A stretch of 7,238 bases of DNA, from assembly GCA_005880165.1 (NCBI GenBank), contig VBJP01000046.1:1-7238 (forward strand), read 5' to 3'. Positions 1-6,269 of this stretch are shown here, piece after piece (positions within the stretch are counted from its first letter, which is position 1; each line of letters opens with the position of its first letter). The DNA is from Chloroflexota bacterium (GTDB lineage: Bacteria; Chloroflexota; Limnocylindria; QHBO01). The position numbers were made by a program, and so were the translations under genes. The notes beneath the pieces were generated by a model that was not told where the DNA came from, searched no databases, and saw only the letters and a list, made by a program, of their open reading frames with translations.

Positions 1-15
1 CGCGGCGCGACTCAT
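1..15 (-). CDS. Partial CDS, first five codons of an unidentified gene
   Basis: On the minus strand an ATG at 15-13 overlaps the TGA stop of the IolD-like gene (ATGA overlap) and is followed by the codons for M-S-R-A-A up to the window edge. A strong Shine-Dalgarno, GGAGGA at 30-25, stands 9 bases before the ATG, inside the end of the upstream gene. The overlap and the ribosome site together support a real, translationally coupled gene transcribed with the IolD-like gene. Five residues say nothing about function; by position another carbohydrate or inositol gene is likely, which is inference only. Confidence 0.6.
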
Positions 16-1865
16 GAAGTCTGCTCCTCCGCTCGGCCCTCGATCTGCGCGGCGCGCTGCTCGGGATGGTACTCGGGGATCGGCACGTCCCACCATCCGG
101 TTTTGTCCGGGCCGGCAACCGCAAGGTCGCGGTCGACGGTGATGGCGACGAGCGAAGGACCGCCCGCGGCGAGGCCGCGCGCCACTGCGTCACGCACGGC
201 GCGGGGGTCGCTCACCTGCTCGGCGTGCAGTCCGAATGCGCGGCCCACGGCGGCGTAGTCAGGCGAGTAGACCGAGCCATCGGGCCGATGGAAGTCGGTG
301 GCATTCGTCCGCCCGAAGAACGCTTGCTGGCCCCCCTTGATGCTGATCCAGCCGGAGTTGTCGAGGATCACCACGCACACCGGGACGCCAAGCATCACCA
401 GCGACGCGAGCTCCTGCATCGTCTGCAGGAAGTCACCGTCACCGCAGACCGCGACGACCTGCTGATCGGGCGCCGCGAGCTGCGCCCCGATCGAGGCCGG
501 GAGGGTAAAGCCCATGCTCGAGAACCCGCCGGAGGTGATGTGCGTCCGCGGCATGCGGGATACCCATCGCTGTTTGACCATTCCCTGGGGAAGCCCCGCG
601 CCGGTGACCACGATCGCGTCCGGGTGAGTCGCGAGCTGCACCTCGCGAACGGCACGGGCCATGGTCATGGGTGTCGCCTCACTCCCGGACAGGATCTCGA
701 CCTGCTGGAACCAGGACTGCTTCTGGCGCTGGATCTCCTCGAAGTAGGAGGTCTGTCGATAGGCCGATCCATCCGCCCCCGGCCCTAGGGCGTCCAGGAG
801 ATCCTTCAGCGCCTCGCGTGCGTCCCCCAGCAGCGGAACGCTGACCGGGTAGTTCTTCCCGATCTCACGAGCGTCGACGTCCACCTGGATTAGGTTGGTG
901 GGCGGGATGGCGAACGTGACGCCGCGACGATACGAAGAGGCCGACCAGTCGGTGAACCGGCAGCCGACCGAGAGGATCACATCGGCCGTAGCCGCCAGGG
1001 CATTGCCACAGGTCGACGCCGTGTCGCCGATCGTCTGGGCGGCAAGCTCATGCGTCTCGTCGATTGCTCCCTTGCCCATCCAGGTCGTGACGACCGGAGC
1101 GCCGAGTCGCTCGGCGAGCGCCATGAGCTCCGCCGACGCGTTCGCCGTCACGACGCCGCCGCCGGCCACCAGGACCGGACGCTCGGCCCCGCGCAACAGC
1201 GCGGCTGCACGCTCGACCTCGTCGGCGGCCGGCCGAGGACCGCTCCTTGCCTCGCGTTGATCCGGGATGGGAATCCGAACGTCCGCGGATTCCGCCTGCA
1301 CGTCCATTGGGAGGTCAAGGAGGACCGGCCCGGGCCGGCCCGAACGCATCTGGTTCCAGGCCCGATGGAGCACGAACGGGAGCTCGTCGACGCGAGTCGG
1401 GTTCCACCACTCCTTCACGACCGGCTCGAAGATGCGCGCGTTGTCGGCGATGTGCCGGCGCTCGACCTCCTGGAGCAGGGCATGGCCGCGCAGGTAGGTG
1501 TGCGCCGAGCCGGTCATCAGCATCACGGCGGTGCTGTCGACGTAGGCCGTGGCCATGCCGATCACCGTGTTGGTCGCGCCCGGGCCGATGCTCGTGAAGG
1601 CGAGGAGTGGCATGCCCGAGACGCGATAGAACCCATCGGCCAGGTGGACCGCCGATTGCTCGTGCATGACCTGGATCGTGCGAATCGCGTCCGCGCGGTC
1701 GAGCAGGGCGTCGGTCAGGACCCAGGAGCCGTGGCCGGGAATGCCGACCGCATAGGGAACTCCCTGGCGCACGAGGTACTCGATGACGATCTGCGCACCC
1801 GAGAGGCGCCGTGGGGCGTCGTCGACCTGGACGGAAGCGGGCGATGCGCGGTCCTGTATGGCCAC
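12..1865 (-). CDS. Thiamine-diphosphate-dependent enzyme, IolD-like (acetolactate synthase superfamily)
   Basis: This 617-residue protein has the three-domain layout of the acetolactate synthase/IolD family: pyrimidine-binding domain (about 20-190), central domain (about 210-360) and diphosphate-binding domain (about 400-580). The catalytic Glu is E69 in VMHEQSAVHLADG. The diphosphate/Mg site is GDGDF at 475-479 followed by LDNSGW at 501-506, the second motif close to the FDNSGF seen in IolD. A GHG near residue 45 and a C-terminal TGWWDVPIPEY also recall IolD (trihydroxycyclohexane-1,2-dione hydrolase, the ring-opening step of myo-inositol catabolism) more than a biosynthetic acetolactate synthase. 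The divergent neighbour iolB acts on the product of IolD's pathway, which supports this reading. The N-terminus lacks the longer insert of Bacillus IolD, so substrate identity is not certain; another 2-oxoacid or cyclic-dione ThDP enzyme is possible. The start is GTG at 1865, with GAGG 8 bases upstream. Cytoplasmic. Confidence 0.8.
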   Translation of the reverse strand: MAIQDRASPASVQVDDAPRRLSGAQIVIEYLVRQGVPYAVGIPGHGSWVLTDALLDRADAIRTIQVMHEQSAVHLADGFYRVSGMPLLAFTSIGPGATNTVIGMATAYVDSTAVMLMTGSAHTYLRGHALLQEVERRHIADNARIFEPVVKEWWNPTRVDELPFVLHRAWNQMRSGRPGPVLLDLPMDVQAESADVRIPIPDQREARSGPRPAADEVERAAALLRGAERPVLVAGGGVVTANASAELMALAERLGAPVVTTWMGKGAIDETHELAAQTIGDTASTCGNALAATADVILSVGCRFTDWSASSYRRGVTFAIPPTNLIQVDVDAREIGKNYPVSVPLLGDAREALKDLLDALGPGADGSAYRQTSYFEEIQRQKQSWFQQVEILSGSEATPMTMARAVREVQLATHPDAIVVTGAGLPQGMVKQRWVSRMPRTHITSGGFSSMGFTLPASIGAQLAAPDQQVVAVCGDGDFLQTMQELASLVMLGVPVCVVILDNSGWISIKGGQQAFFGRTNATDFHRPDGSVYSPDYAAVGRAFGLHAEQVSDPRAVRDAVARGLAAGGPSLVAITVDRDLAVAGPDKTGWWDVPIPEYHPEQRAAQIEGRAEEQTS

Positions 1866-1900
1866 GTTTGATACCTCAGCAGGCCGGATCGGCCGCAGGC

Positions 1901-1916
1901 GGGCAAACGTTTACAT
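1901..1916. promoter_or_regulatory. LacI/GalR-family type operator palindrome in the divergent promoter
   Basis: The sequence GGGCAAACGTTTACAT holds the perfect 8-base palindrome AAACGTTT with a central CG, the hallmark of LacI/GalR-family operators. It fits the PurR-type pattern (A-N-G-C-A-A-A-C-G-T-T-T-N-C-N-T) at all fixed positions but the first, and read on the other strand it fits the CcpA cre pattern at all but the last position. Its centre lies 43 bases upstream of the GTG of the IolD-like gene and about 147 bases upstream of the transaldolase ATG, so one bound dimer could affect both directions. A TTTACA at 1910-1915 could be a -35 element for the rightward unit, but the matching -10 (around 1932-1937) is poor. 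The regulator itself is not in the window. Confidence 0.6.
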
Positions 1917-1966
1917 GGAGGCGGCGCCGAGGATAGCAGGCACGGACGCCGATGGGAATAGAAGGG

Positions 1967-1994
1967 GGGCGGCAGCTCGCCGCGCGGGCCGCCC
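1967..1994 (+). other. GC-rich hairpins in the transaldolase leader
   Basis: GGGCGGC at 1967-1973 pairs perfectly with GCCGCCC at 1988-1994 across a 14-base loop. A shorter stem, GCGGC at 1969-1973 with GCCGC at 1979-1983, uses the same left arm, so the two folds exclude each other. They lie about 60-90 bases before the transaldolase start. In such GC-rich DNA the stems may be chance; no T tract follows and no known riboswitch was recognised. Confidence 0.25.
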
Positions 1995-2055
1995 AGCGGT
2001 ACGATGGCCCGGCCTCCAACGCCTTCGCTACTCACCTTCAGGAGAGAGGCTTGCG

Positions 2056-3147
2056 ATGCAGACCCGCCAGCTGAGCCCCCTGGCTCGCACGATCGCCCAT
2101 TCGGCCACCGACATCTGGAACGACTCGTGTGCCGTCGATGAGCTCGAGTATGCGATTGCCTTCGGAGCTGTCGGCGCGACCGCAAACCCCACGATCGTCG
2201 TCGACAACTGGAAGAAGGACCCGGCGCACTGGTCGGATCGGACACGCGTGCTGGCCCTGGAGCAGCCTGATTGGACGGAAGTTGACCTGGCCTGGGCGAT
2301 CGTCGAAGAGATGAGCGTCCGCGGCGCGAAGCTGCTGGAGCCTGCCTTCGACGTCCATCGGGGCCGTCAGGGCCGCCTCTCGATCCAGACGGACCCGACA
2401 TCGTTCCGCTCGGCCGAGCGCATGCTCAACCAGGCCCTCCGCTTCGATGCCCTCGCGCCGAACGTCATCGTCAAGTTCCCGGCCACGCCGGCGGGGATCG
2501 CCGGCATGGAGGAGGCGACTGCTCGCGGCGTGAGCATCAACGCGACGGTGAGCTTCACGGTGGCGCAGGCGGTGGCGGCGGCTGAAGCGGTGGACCGTGG
2601 GCTGCGGCGCCGCGAGGAGCACGGCCTGCCAATCGATCACATGGGACCGGTGGTCACGCTCATGATCGGGCGGCTCGAGGACTGGCTCAGGGTCCTGACC
2701 GAGCGGGACGGGATCGTGGCCCATCCGTCGGCGTTGCCCTGGTCCGGGATCGCGGTCTTCAAGCGCGCGTACCGGATCTTCCAGGAACGTGGCTATCGTG
2801 CCCGTCTCCTCGCCGCGGCCATTCGGCACCATCTGCACTGGTCCGAGCTGATCGGCGGGGACATCGTCATCACGCTGCCATCGGTCTGGCAGAAGCGGTT
2901 CAACGCCTCGGATGTGGATGCTCGGCCTCGCATTGATGACGCCGTCGAGCGGGCCACCGTCGACGAGCTGCTACGCCACTTCCCGGATTTCGAGCGAGCC
3001 TACGAGCCCGATGGTCTCCGCGTCGACGAGTTCGACTCGTTCGGACCCTCGGTCCGCACGCTGCGGGCGTTCATCGCCTCGTACCACGAGCTCCTCCACC
3101 TGGTGAGCGACGCGCTGCTGCCGAATCCCGACCTGAAGATGACGTGA
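2056..3147 (+). CDS. Transaldolase-family protein (class I Schiff-base aldolase fold)
   Basis: This 363-residue protein shows the transaldolase active-site series: D19 in SATDIWNDS, N44 in TANPTIV, the Schiff-base lysine K140 in NVIVKFPAT, and N162 in GVSINATVSFT. Family members form a lysine imine with a keto-sugar and cleave or transfer a three-carbon dihydroxyacetone unit. The ATG at 2056 is chosen because GGAGAG lies about 10 bases upstream and family similarity begins just after it; the open frame runs back to 1783 but that part is low-complexity and overlaps the promoter and the IolD-like gene. It is larger than fructose-6-phosphate aldolase (about 220) and a little longer than classical transaldolase (about 320), with an extra C-terminal region from about 290. 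It overlaps iolB by 4 bases, so it is coupled to inositol catabolism. It may be an ordinary pentose-pathway transaldolase or may cleave a pathway sugar phosphate; the second is inference. Confidence 0.85.
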   Translation: MQTRQLSPLARTIAHSATDIWNDSCAVDELEYAIAFGAVGATANPTIVVDNWKKDPAHWSDRTRVLALEQPDWTEVDLAWAIVEEMSVRGAKLLEPAFDVHRGRQGRLSIQTDPTSFRSAERMLNQALRFDALAPNVIVKFPATPAGIAGMEEATARGVSINATVSFTVAQAVAAAEAVDRGLRRREEHGLPIDHMGPVVTLMIGRLEDWLRVLTERDGIVAHPSALPWSGIAVFKRAYRIFQERGYRARLLAAAIRHHLHWSELIGGDIVITLPSVWQKRFNASDVDARPRIDDAVERATVDELLRHFPDFERAYEPDGLRVDEFDSFGPSVRTLRAFIASYHELLHLVSDALLPNPDLKMT

Positions 3148-4034
3148 ACCCCCTCCCCGACTCGGCCCCGTCGAGCGACCTGCGCGCGGACCAGCTCCGT
3201 CTTCGGCCAGGTGTCTCGGGTTCGGTTGCGGTCGATCCCACGAGTGCCGGATGGCGCTACCTCACGTTCCGGGTCCACGACCTGAAGCCGGACGAGAAAG
3301 TTCGGGTCGGCGGCGCCGGCGAGGAATCGGCCATCGTGACCGTTTCGGGAGCCGTCAGCGTGGAGCTCGACCGCGGGGGGAGCCTCGACCTGCCGGGGAG
3401 GCCATCGGTGTGGGACGGTCTGCCGTGGGCCGCGTATCTGCCGCCCGGCTGTCTCGGCATGGTCCGCGCCAACGGACCCGCGCGGATCGCGGTCGCCAGC
3501 GCGCCCGGCTCGGGACGGACGGTCGTCAGCGCGGAGCCGGTGGTCATCGGTCCGGAGCAGGTGGGCATCGAGGTGCGGGGGGCGGGTAACGCGACCCGCC
3601 AGGTCAACCACATCATCACGCCTGACTTCCCGGCCGACCGCTTGGAGCTGGTGGAGGTCTACACCCCGTCCGGGAACTGGTCGAGCTGGCCCCCTCACAA
3701 GCACGACACGGATGCGATGCCCGGCGAGGCGGTCCTGGAGGAGGTCTACTCCTACGCGTTCCGCCGGCCCGAGGCCTGGGGCATCCAGCGCCTGTACCGC
3801 CGCGACGGCTCGCGTGACGTCCTCTGGGCTGTGCGCGACGGGGAGGTCGTGGTGGTGACCGACGGGTACCACCCCTTCGTCGCGACCCATGGCGACGACG
3901 CGTACTACCTCAACGCCCTCGCCGGAGACCGCCGGACGATGGCATGTTCCTTCGATCCCGACCTCGACTGGGTTCGCGAAGGCTGGGCCGCGATGGAACC
4001 CGACCCGCGCCTGCCCCTGGTCGGCCGAACGTGA
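3144..4034 (+). CDS. iolB: 5-deoxy-glucuronate isomerase IolB
   Basis: IolB converts 5-deoxy-D-glucuronate to 2-deoxy-5-keto-D-gluconate in myo-inositol catabolism, right after ring opening by IolD. The protein has 296 residues, slightly longer than the usual 270 or so, and is a two-part cupin. Diagnostic stretches are NHIITP (155-160), the metal-binding PPHKHDTD (H185 and H187), LEEVYSY (E199/E200) and TDGYHPFVA (H243), followed by YYLNALAGD. These give the family's expected three His and one Glu metal site. The start is GTG at 3144, overlapping the transaldolase stop as GTGA, so translation is probably coupled; there is no strong separate ribosome site. The N-terminal 15 residues are poor in family features, so a slightly later start cannot be excluded. 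Cytoplasmic enzyme. Confidence 0.95.
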   Translation: MNPLPDSAPSSDLRADQLRLRPGVSGSVAVDPTSAGWRYLTFRVHDLKPDEKVRVGGAGEESAIVTVSGAVSVELDRGGSLDLPGRPSVWDGLPWAAYLPPGCLGMVRANGPARIAVASAPGSGRTVVSAEPVVIGPEQVGIEVRGAGNATRQVNHIITPDFPADRLELVEVYTPSGNWSSWPPHKHDTDAMPGEAVLEEVYSYAFRRPEAWGIQRLYRRDGSRDVLWAVRDGEVVVVTDGYHPFVATHGDDAYYLNALAGDRRTMACSFDPDLDWVREGWAAMEPDPRLPLVGRT

Positions 4035-4071
4035 TCAATCGAATCGCCGAATGCACAGGAGGTAGCGATCA

Positions 4072-4452
4072 ATGGACTGGAAGCTTGAAGTGGTGGTGAT
4101 CCCGGTTTCCGATGTCGATCGGGCCAAGCAGTTCTACAGCGAGAAGCTCGGCTTCAACGTCGACGTCGACCACCGCGTGGGAGAGAACTTTCGCAACGTC
4201 CAGCTGACGCCGCCAGGATCGGCCTGCTCGGTCACCATCGGCACAGGGCTCACGCCGGGCCTCCAGCTGGTGGTGGCCGATGCCCAGGCGGCACACGCCG
4301 AGCTCGCCGGACGCGGGGTGGAGGTCACCAACATCCAGCACATCGAGGAAGGCGTATGGGCCGATGGGCCGGGCGGCCCATGGAACACCTTCTTCTTCCT
4401 CAAGGATCCGGATGGCAACAACTGGGCGGTGCAGGAAAAGCCCGGCATGTGA
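4072..4452 (+). CDS. VOC-superfamily (glyoxalase/bleomycin-resistance fold) protein
   Basis: A 126-residue single-module protein of the vicinal oxygen chelate fold. It opens with the typical first strand and helix (VVVIPVSDVDRAKQFYSEKL, residues 7-26) and ends with FFFLKDPDGNNWAVQEKP, the common second βαβββ closure. The position where glyoxalase I has its first metal-binding His seems to hold Glu or Val (KLEVVVIPV), so metal binding and glyoxalase activity cannot be claimed. AGGAGG stands 9 bases before the ATG, a near-ideal ribosome site suggesting strong translation. It follows iolB after 37 bases and is likely in the same transcript. Possible roles are detoxifying a reactive carbonyl from the sugar pathway or binding a small molecule; the sequence does not decide. 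Confidence 0.85.
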   Translation: MDWKLEVVVIPVSDVDRAKQFYSEKLGFNVDVDHRVGENFRNVQLTPPGSACSVTIGTGLTPGLQLVVADAQAAHAELAGRGVEVTNIQHIEEGVWADGPGGPWNTFFFLKDPDGNNWAVQEKPGM

Positions 4453-4497
4453 GCCGGCTCGGAATCTCGCAGTCAGCGCAGCACAGGAGCTGAATCG

Positions 4498-4992
4498 ATG
4501 CAGAAGATCGTCACCTCCCTCTGGTTCGACGACCAGGCGGAGGAGGCAGCCAGGTTCTACTGCTCGATCTTCAACAACTCGAAGATCACGCAGATCGCTC
4601 GTTACGGCTCGGCCGGTCCCCGTCCAGAGGGGATGGTGATGACGGTCGACTTCCAGCTCGAGGGACAGGACTTCAACGCCATCAACGGCGGACCCGAGTT
4701 CAGGTTCACCGAGGCAACCTCGCTCCTCGTCAACTGCCAAACCCAGGAGGAGGTCGACGAGCTGTGGGACAAGCTCGGCGCGGGTGGTGAGCCGGGGCCC
4801 TGCGGTTGGCTGAAGGACCGATACGGCCTCTCGTGGCAGGTCGTGCCGGTGGCCATGGGAGAGATGCTGAGCGACCCCGATCCGGTCAAGTCGCAGCGGG
4901 TGATGGCGGCGATGCTCAAGATGGGCAAGATCGACGTCGCCGAGCTGCGCCGGGCGTACGACTCGCCAGTCGGCGCCGCCGCGGGAGGCTGA
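4498..4992 (+). CDS. PhnB-like VOC-fold protein (3-demethylubiquinone methyltransferase-like domain)
   Basis: This 164-residue protein matches the PhnB/3-demethylubiquinone-9 3-methyltransferase-like group of the VOC fold. It begins MQKIVTSLWFDDQAEEAARF, followed by YCSIFNNSKIT, a mid-region FNAINGGPEFRFTEATSL and then CGWLKDRYGLSWQVVP, with a C-terminal helix of the type MLSDPDPVKSQRVMAAMLKM that this group shares. Despite the domain name, members have no methyltransferase motifs and their function is mostly unknown. AGGAG lies 8-9 bases before the ATG. It follows the preceding VOC gene after 45 bases and is the last gene of the rightward unit. The final residues (PVGAAAGG) are a low-complexity tail. 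Confidence 0.85.
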   Translation: MQKIVTSLWFDDQAEEAARFYCSIFNNSKITQIARYGSAGPRPEGMVMTVDFQLEGQDFNAINGGPEFRFTEATSLLVNCQTQEEVDELWDKLGAGGEPGPCGWLKDRYGLSWQVVPVAMGEMLSDPDPVKSQRVMAAMLKMGKIDVAELRRAYDSPVGAAAGG

Positions 4993-5073
4993 CGCCCCGT
5001 TCGCCGGTCGCCGCGACCCCGCATGTGATGCTGGAGTCTCCAACCGTCCAACGAGGGTCGGGTCAAGGCCCAT

Positions 5074-5121
5074 CCGGCCGTTTGTGATGGAGGACGCCCA
5101 GGATAGCCAACGAACGGCCGG
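5074..5121. terminator. Inverted repeat between convergent genes, possible bidirectional terminator
   Basis: CCGGCCGTTTGT (5074-5085) pairs with ACGAACGGCCGG (5110-5121): 12 pairs, all Watson-Crick except one G-T, around a 24-base loop in which TGG/CCA can extend the stem. It sits 82 bases after the stop at 4992 and 83 bases before the stop at 5204, midway between the converging units. No T tract follows on either strand, so a classical intrinsic terminator is not shown. The rest of the gap (4993-5203) has no gene, RNA or repeat that I can support. Confidence 0.4.
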
Positions 5122-5203
5122 AAACGATGCCTGGCCCGAACCCGATGGACCATGGGAGACCGTGGCTGCACACGACTGCTGTCGGGGTGCCACATGACGC
5201 GGA

Positions 5204-6253
5204 TCAGCCGGCGTGGGTGGGCTCGATGACGACCTTGATCCCTTCACCCTTCTCGACGATCCGGAGCGCATCGGCCACCCGATCAAGGGGCAGGCGATGG
5301 GTCAGGAGGTCGATGACCGGCACGCGTCCCGAGGCAATCAACTCGAGCGCCTCCCGGTTGTGACGCGGCGCCGAACCATAGGCGCCGACAACGTTCAGCT
5401 CCCGGTAGTGGATCAGGTTTGAGTCGCTGCGGATGATCGGGTCGTCCTTCGGCAGACCGCCGAACAGGCTGACCCGTCCCCGCGGCATCGCCATCGCCAG
5501 CGCCTGCTCCTGTGCCGGCTTGGATGCCGCGGCGGTGATGACCACGTCGGCGCCGCGGCCATTGGTCAGGTCGCGAACCGCCGCGATCGGATCGGTGCTG
5601 GAACCGTCGATCAGGGCATCGGCCTTGACGCGGGAGGCGAGCTCGAGACGAGAGGCGTTGACGTCGATCAGCATGACCTGAGCCGCCCCACGCGCTCGCG
5701 CAAGGCGCACGTGTAGGCAGCCTATTGGTCCCGCTCCGACCACGACCACCGAATCGCCCTCGTGCACGCCGGCGAGCTCCTGCCCGTTGAGGACACAGGC
5801 GAGTGGCTCGCTGATCGCAGCCTCCGCTGGTTCGATCTGATCAGGAATCCGGTTGACGCCATCCACCGCCAGGACCTTGGCGGGGACCCGCATGAGCTCG
5901 GCGAAGCCGCCGTCGTAGTGGTAGCCGATGGACTCCAGGTGTTCGCACACGGTCTGGAATCCACGCCGACACTGGAAGCACGATCCGTCGGGGATGGCGG
6001 CGATGACCTGCACGCGGTCGCCCACGCGCCACGCGTCGACGCCGGTGCCGACCTCCACGACCTCGCCGGCGACCTCGTGCCCCATGACCCGTGGCAGGGT
6101 GATGTTGGCATGACCGTGGTGGAAGATCTTGACGTCCGTCCCGCACGTGCCGCAGGCGAGGACGCGGATGACGAGGTCTCCCGGGCCGGCTTCCGGCTCA
6201 GGGACGGGCTCGAGCCGAAGGTCACCCGACGCGTAGAGGCGTGCAGTCTTGAT
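5204..6253 (-). CDS. Zinc-dependent medium-chain alcohol/polyol dehydrogenase, apparent ATC start
   Basis: With translation from 6253 this is a 349-residue member of the sorbitol/threonine/galactitol-phosphate dehydrogenase family, oxidising a secondary alcohol with NAD(P). Catalytic zinc ligands are C37 (GTCGTD), H59-E60 (MGHE) and E149 (ISEPLAC). The structural zinc motif is D89-x2-C92-x2-C95-x7-C103, with Asp where Cys is usual. The Rossmann motif is VVGAGPIG (171-178), with D197 at the end of the second strand favouring NAD. The family N-terminus reads (M)KTARLYASGDLRLEP, but its first codon is ATC; no ATG, GTG or TTG lies nearby in frame, the nearest upstream being an ATG around 6370, inside the conserved part of EIIA. 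It follows EIIA after 16 bases and probably oxidises the polyol or polyol phosphate delivered by that PTS. The substrate is not known. Confidence 0.88.
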   Translation of the reverse strand: MKTARLYASGDLRLEPVPEPEAGPGDLVIRVLACGTCGTDVKIFHHGHANITLPRVMGHEVAGEVVEVGTGVDAWRVGDRVQVIAAIPDGSCFQCRRGFQTVCEHLESIGYHYDGGFAELMRVPAKVLAVDGVNRIPDQIEPAEAAISEPLACVLNGQELAGVHEGDSVVVVGAGPIGCLHVRLARARGAAQVMLIDVNASRLELASRVKADALIDGSSTDPIAAVRDLTNGRGADVVITAAASKPAQEQALAMAMPRGRVSLFGGLPKDDPIIRSDSNLIHYRELNVVGAYGSAPRHNREALELIASGRVPVIDLLTHRLPLDRVADALRIVEKGEGIKVVIEPTHAG

Positions 6254-6256
6254 TGT

Positions 6257-6264
6257 CCTTCTCC
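6257..6264 (-). promoter_or_regulatory. Shine-Dalgarno supporting the ATC start of the dehydrogenase
   Basis: Read on the minus strand, GGAGAAGG ends three bases before the ATC codon at 6253-6251, with the GGAG core 7 bases from it. This is normal spacing for initiation at that codon. The element lies in the 16-base gap after the EIIA stop, so it has no coding role and argues that translation starts here. Confidence 0.6.
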
Positions 6265-6269
6265 CAGGT

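Noticed and set aside
66..788. Plus-strand open frame of 240 codons opposite the IolD-like gene
   Set aside because: It is antisense to a well-supported enzyme, has Arg/Gly/His-rich shadow composition and no recognisable motif; the same holds for the frames at 1050-1871, 3000-3890 (minus), 4069-5286 (minus) and 5762-6412.
1882..1894. Small inverted repeat GGCCG-GAT-CGGCC as a second operator
   Set aside because: Five-base GC arms are common by chance in this GC-rich DNA and the motif matches no known operator family.
1783..2055. Upstream extension of the transaldolase frame (starts at 1783 or the ATG at 1915)
   Set aside because: The extra residues are low-complexity, overlap the IolD-like gene and the operator, and have no family similarity; GGAGAG just before ATG 2056 gives a better start.
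5121..5203. Possible tRNA on the minus strand from a GGGTTCGGGCC T-arm-like string
   Set aside because: No matching acceptor, anticodon or D-arm pairs could be found at tRNA spacing.
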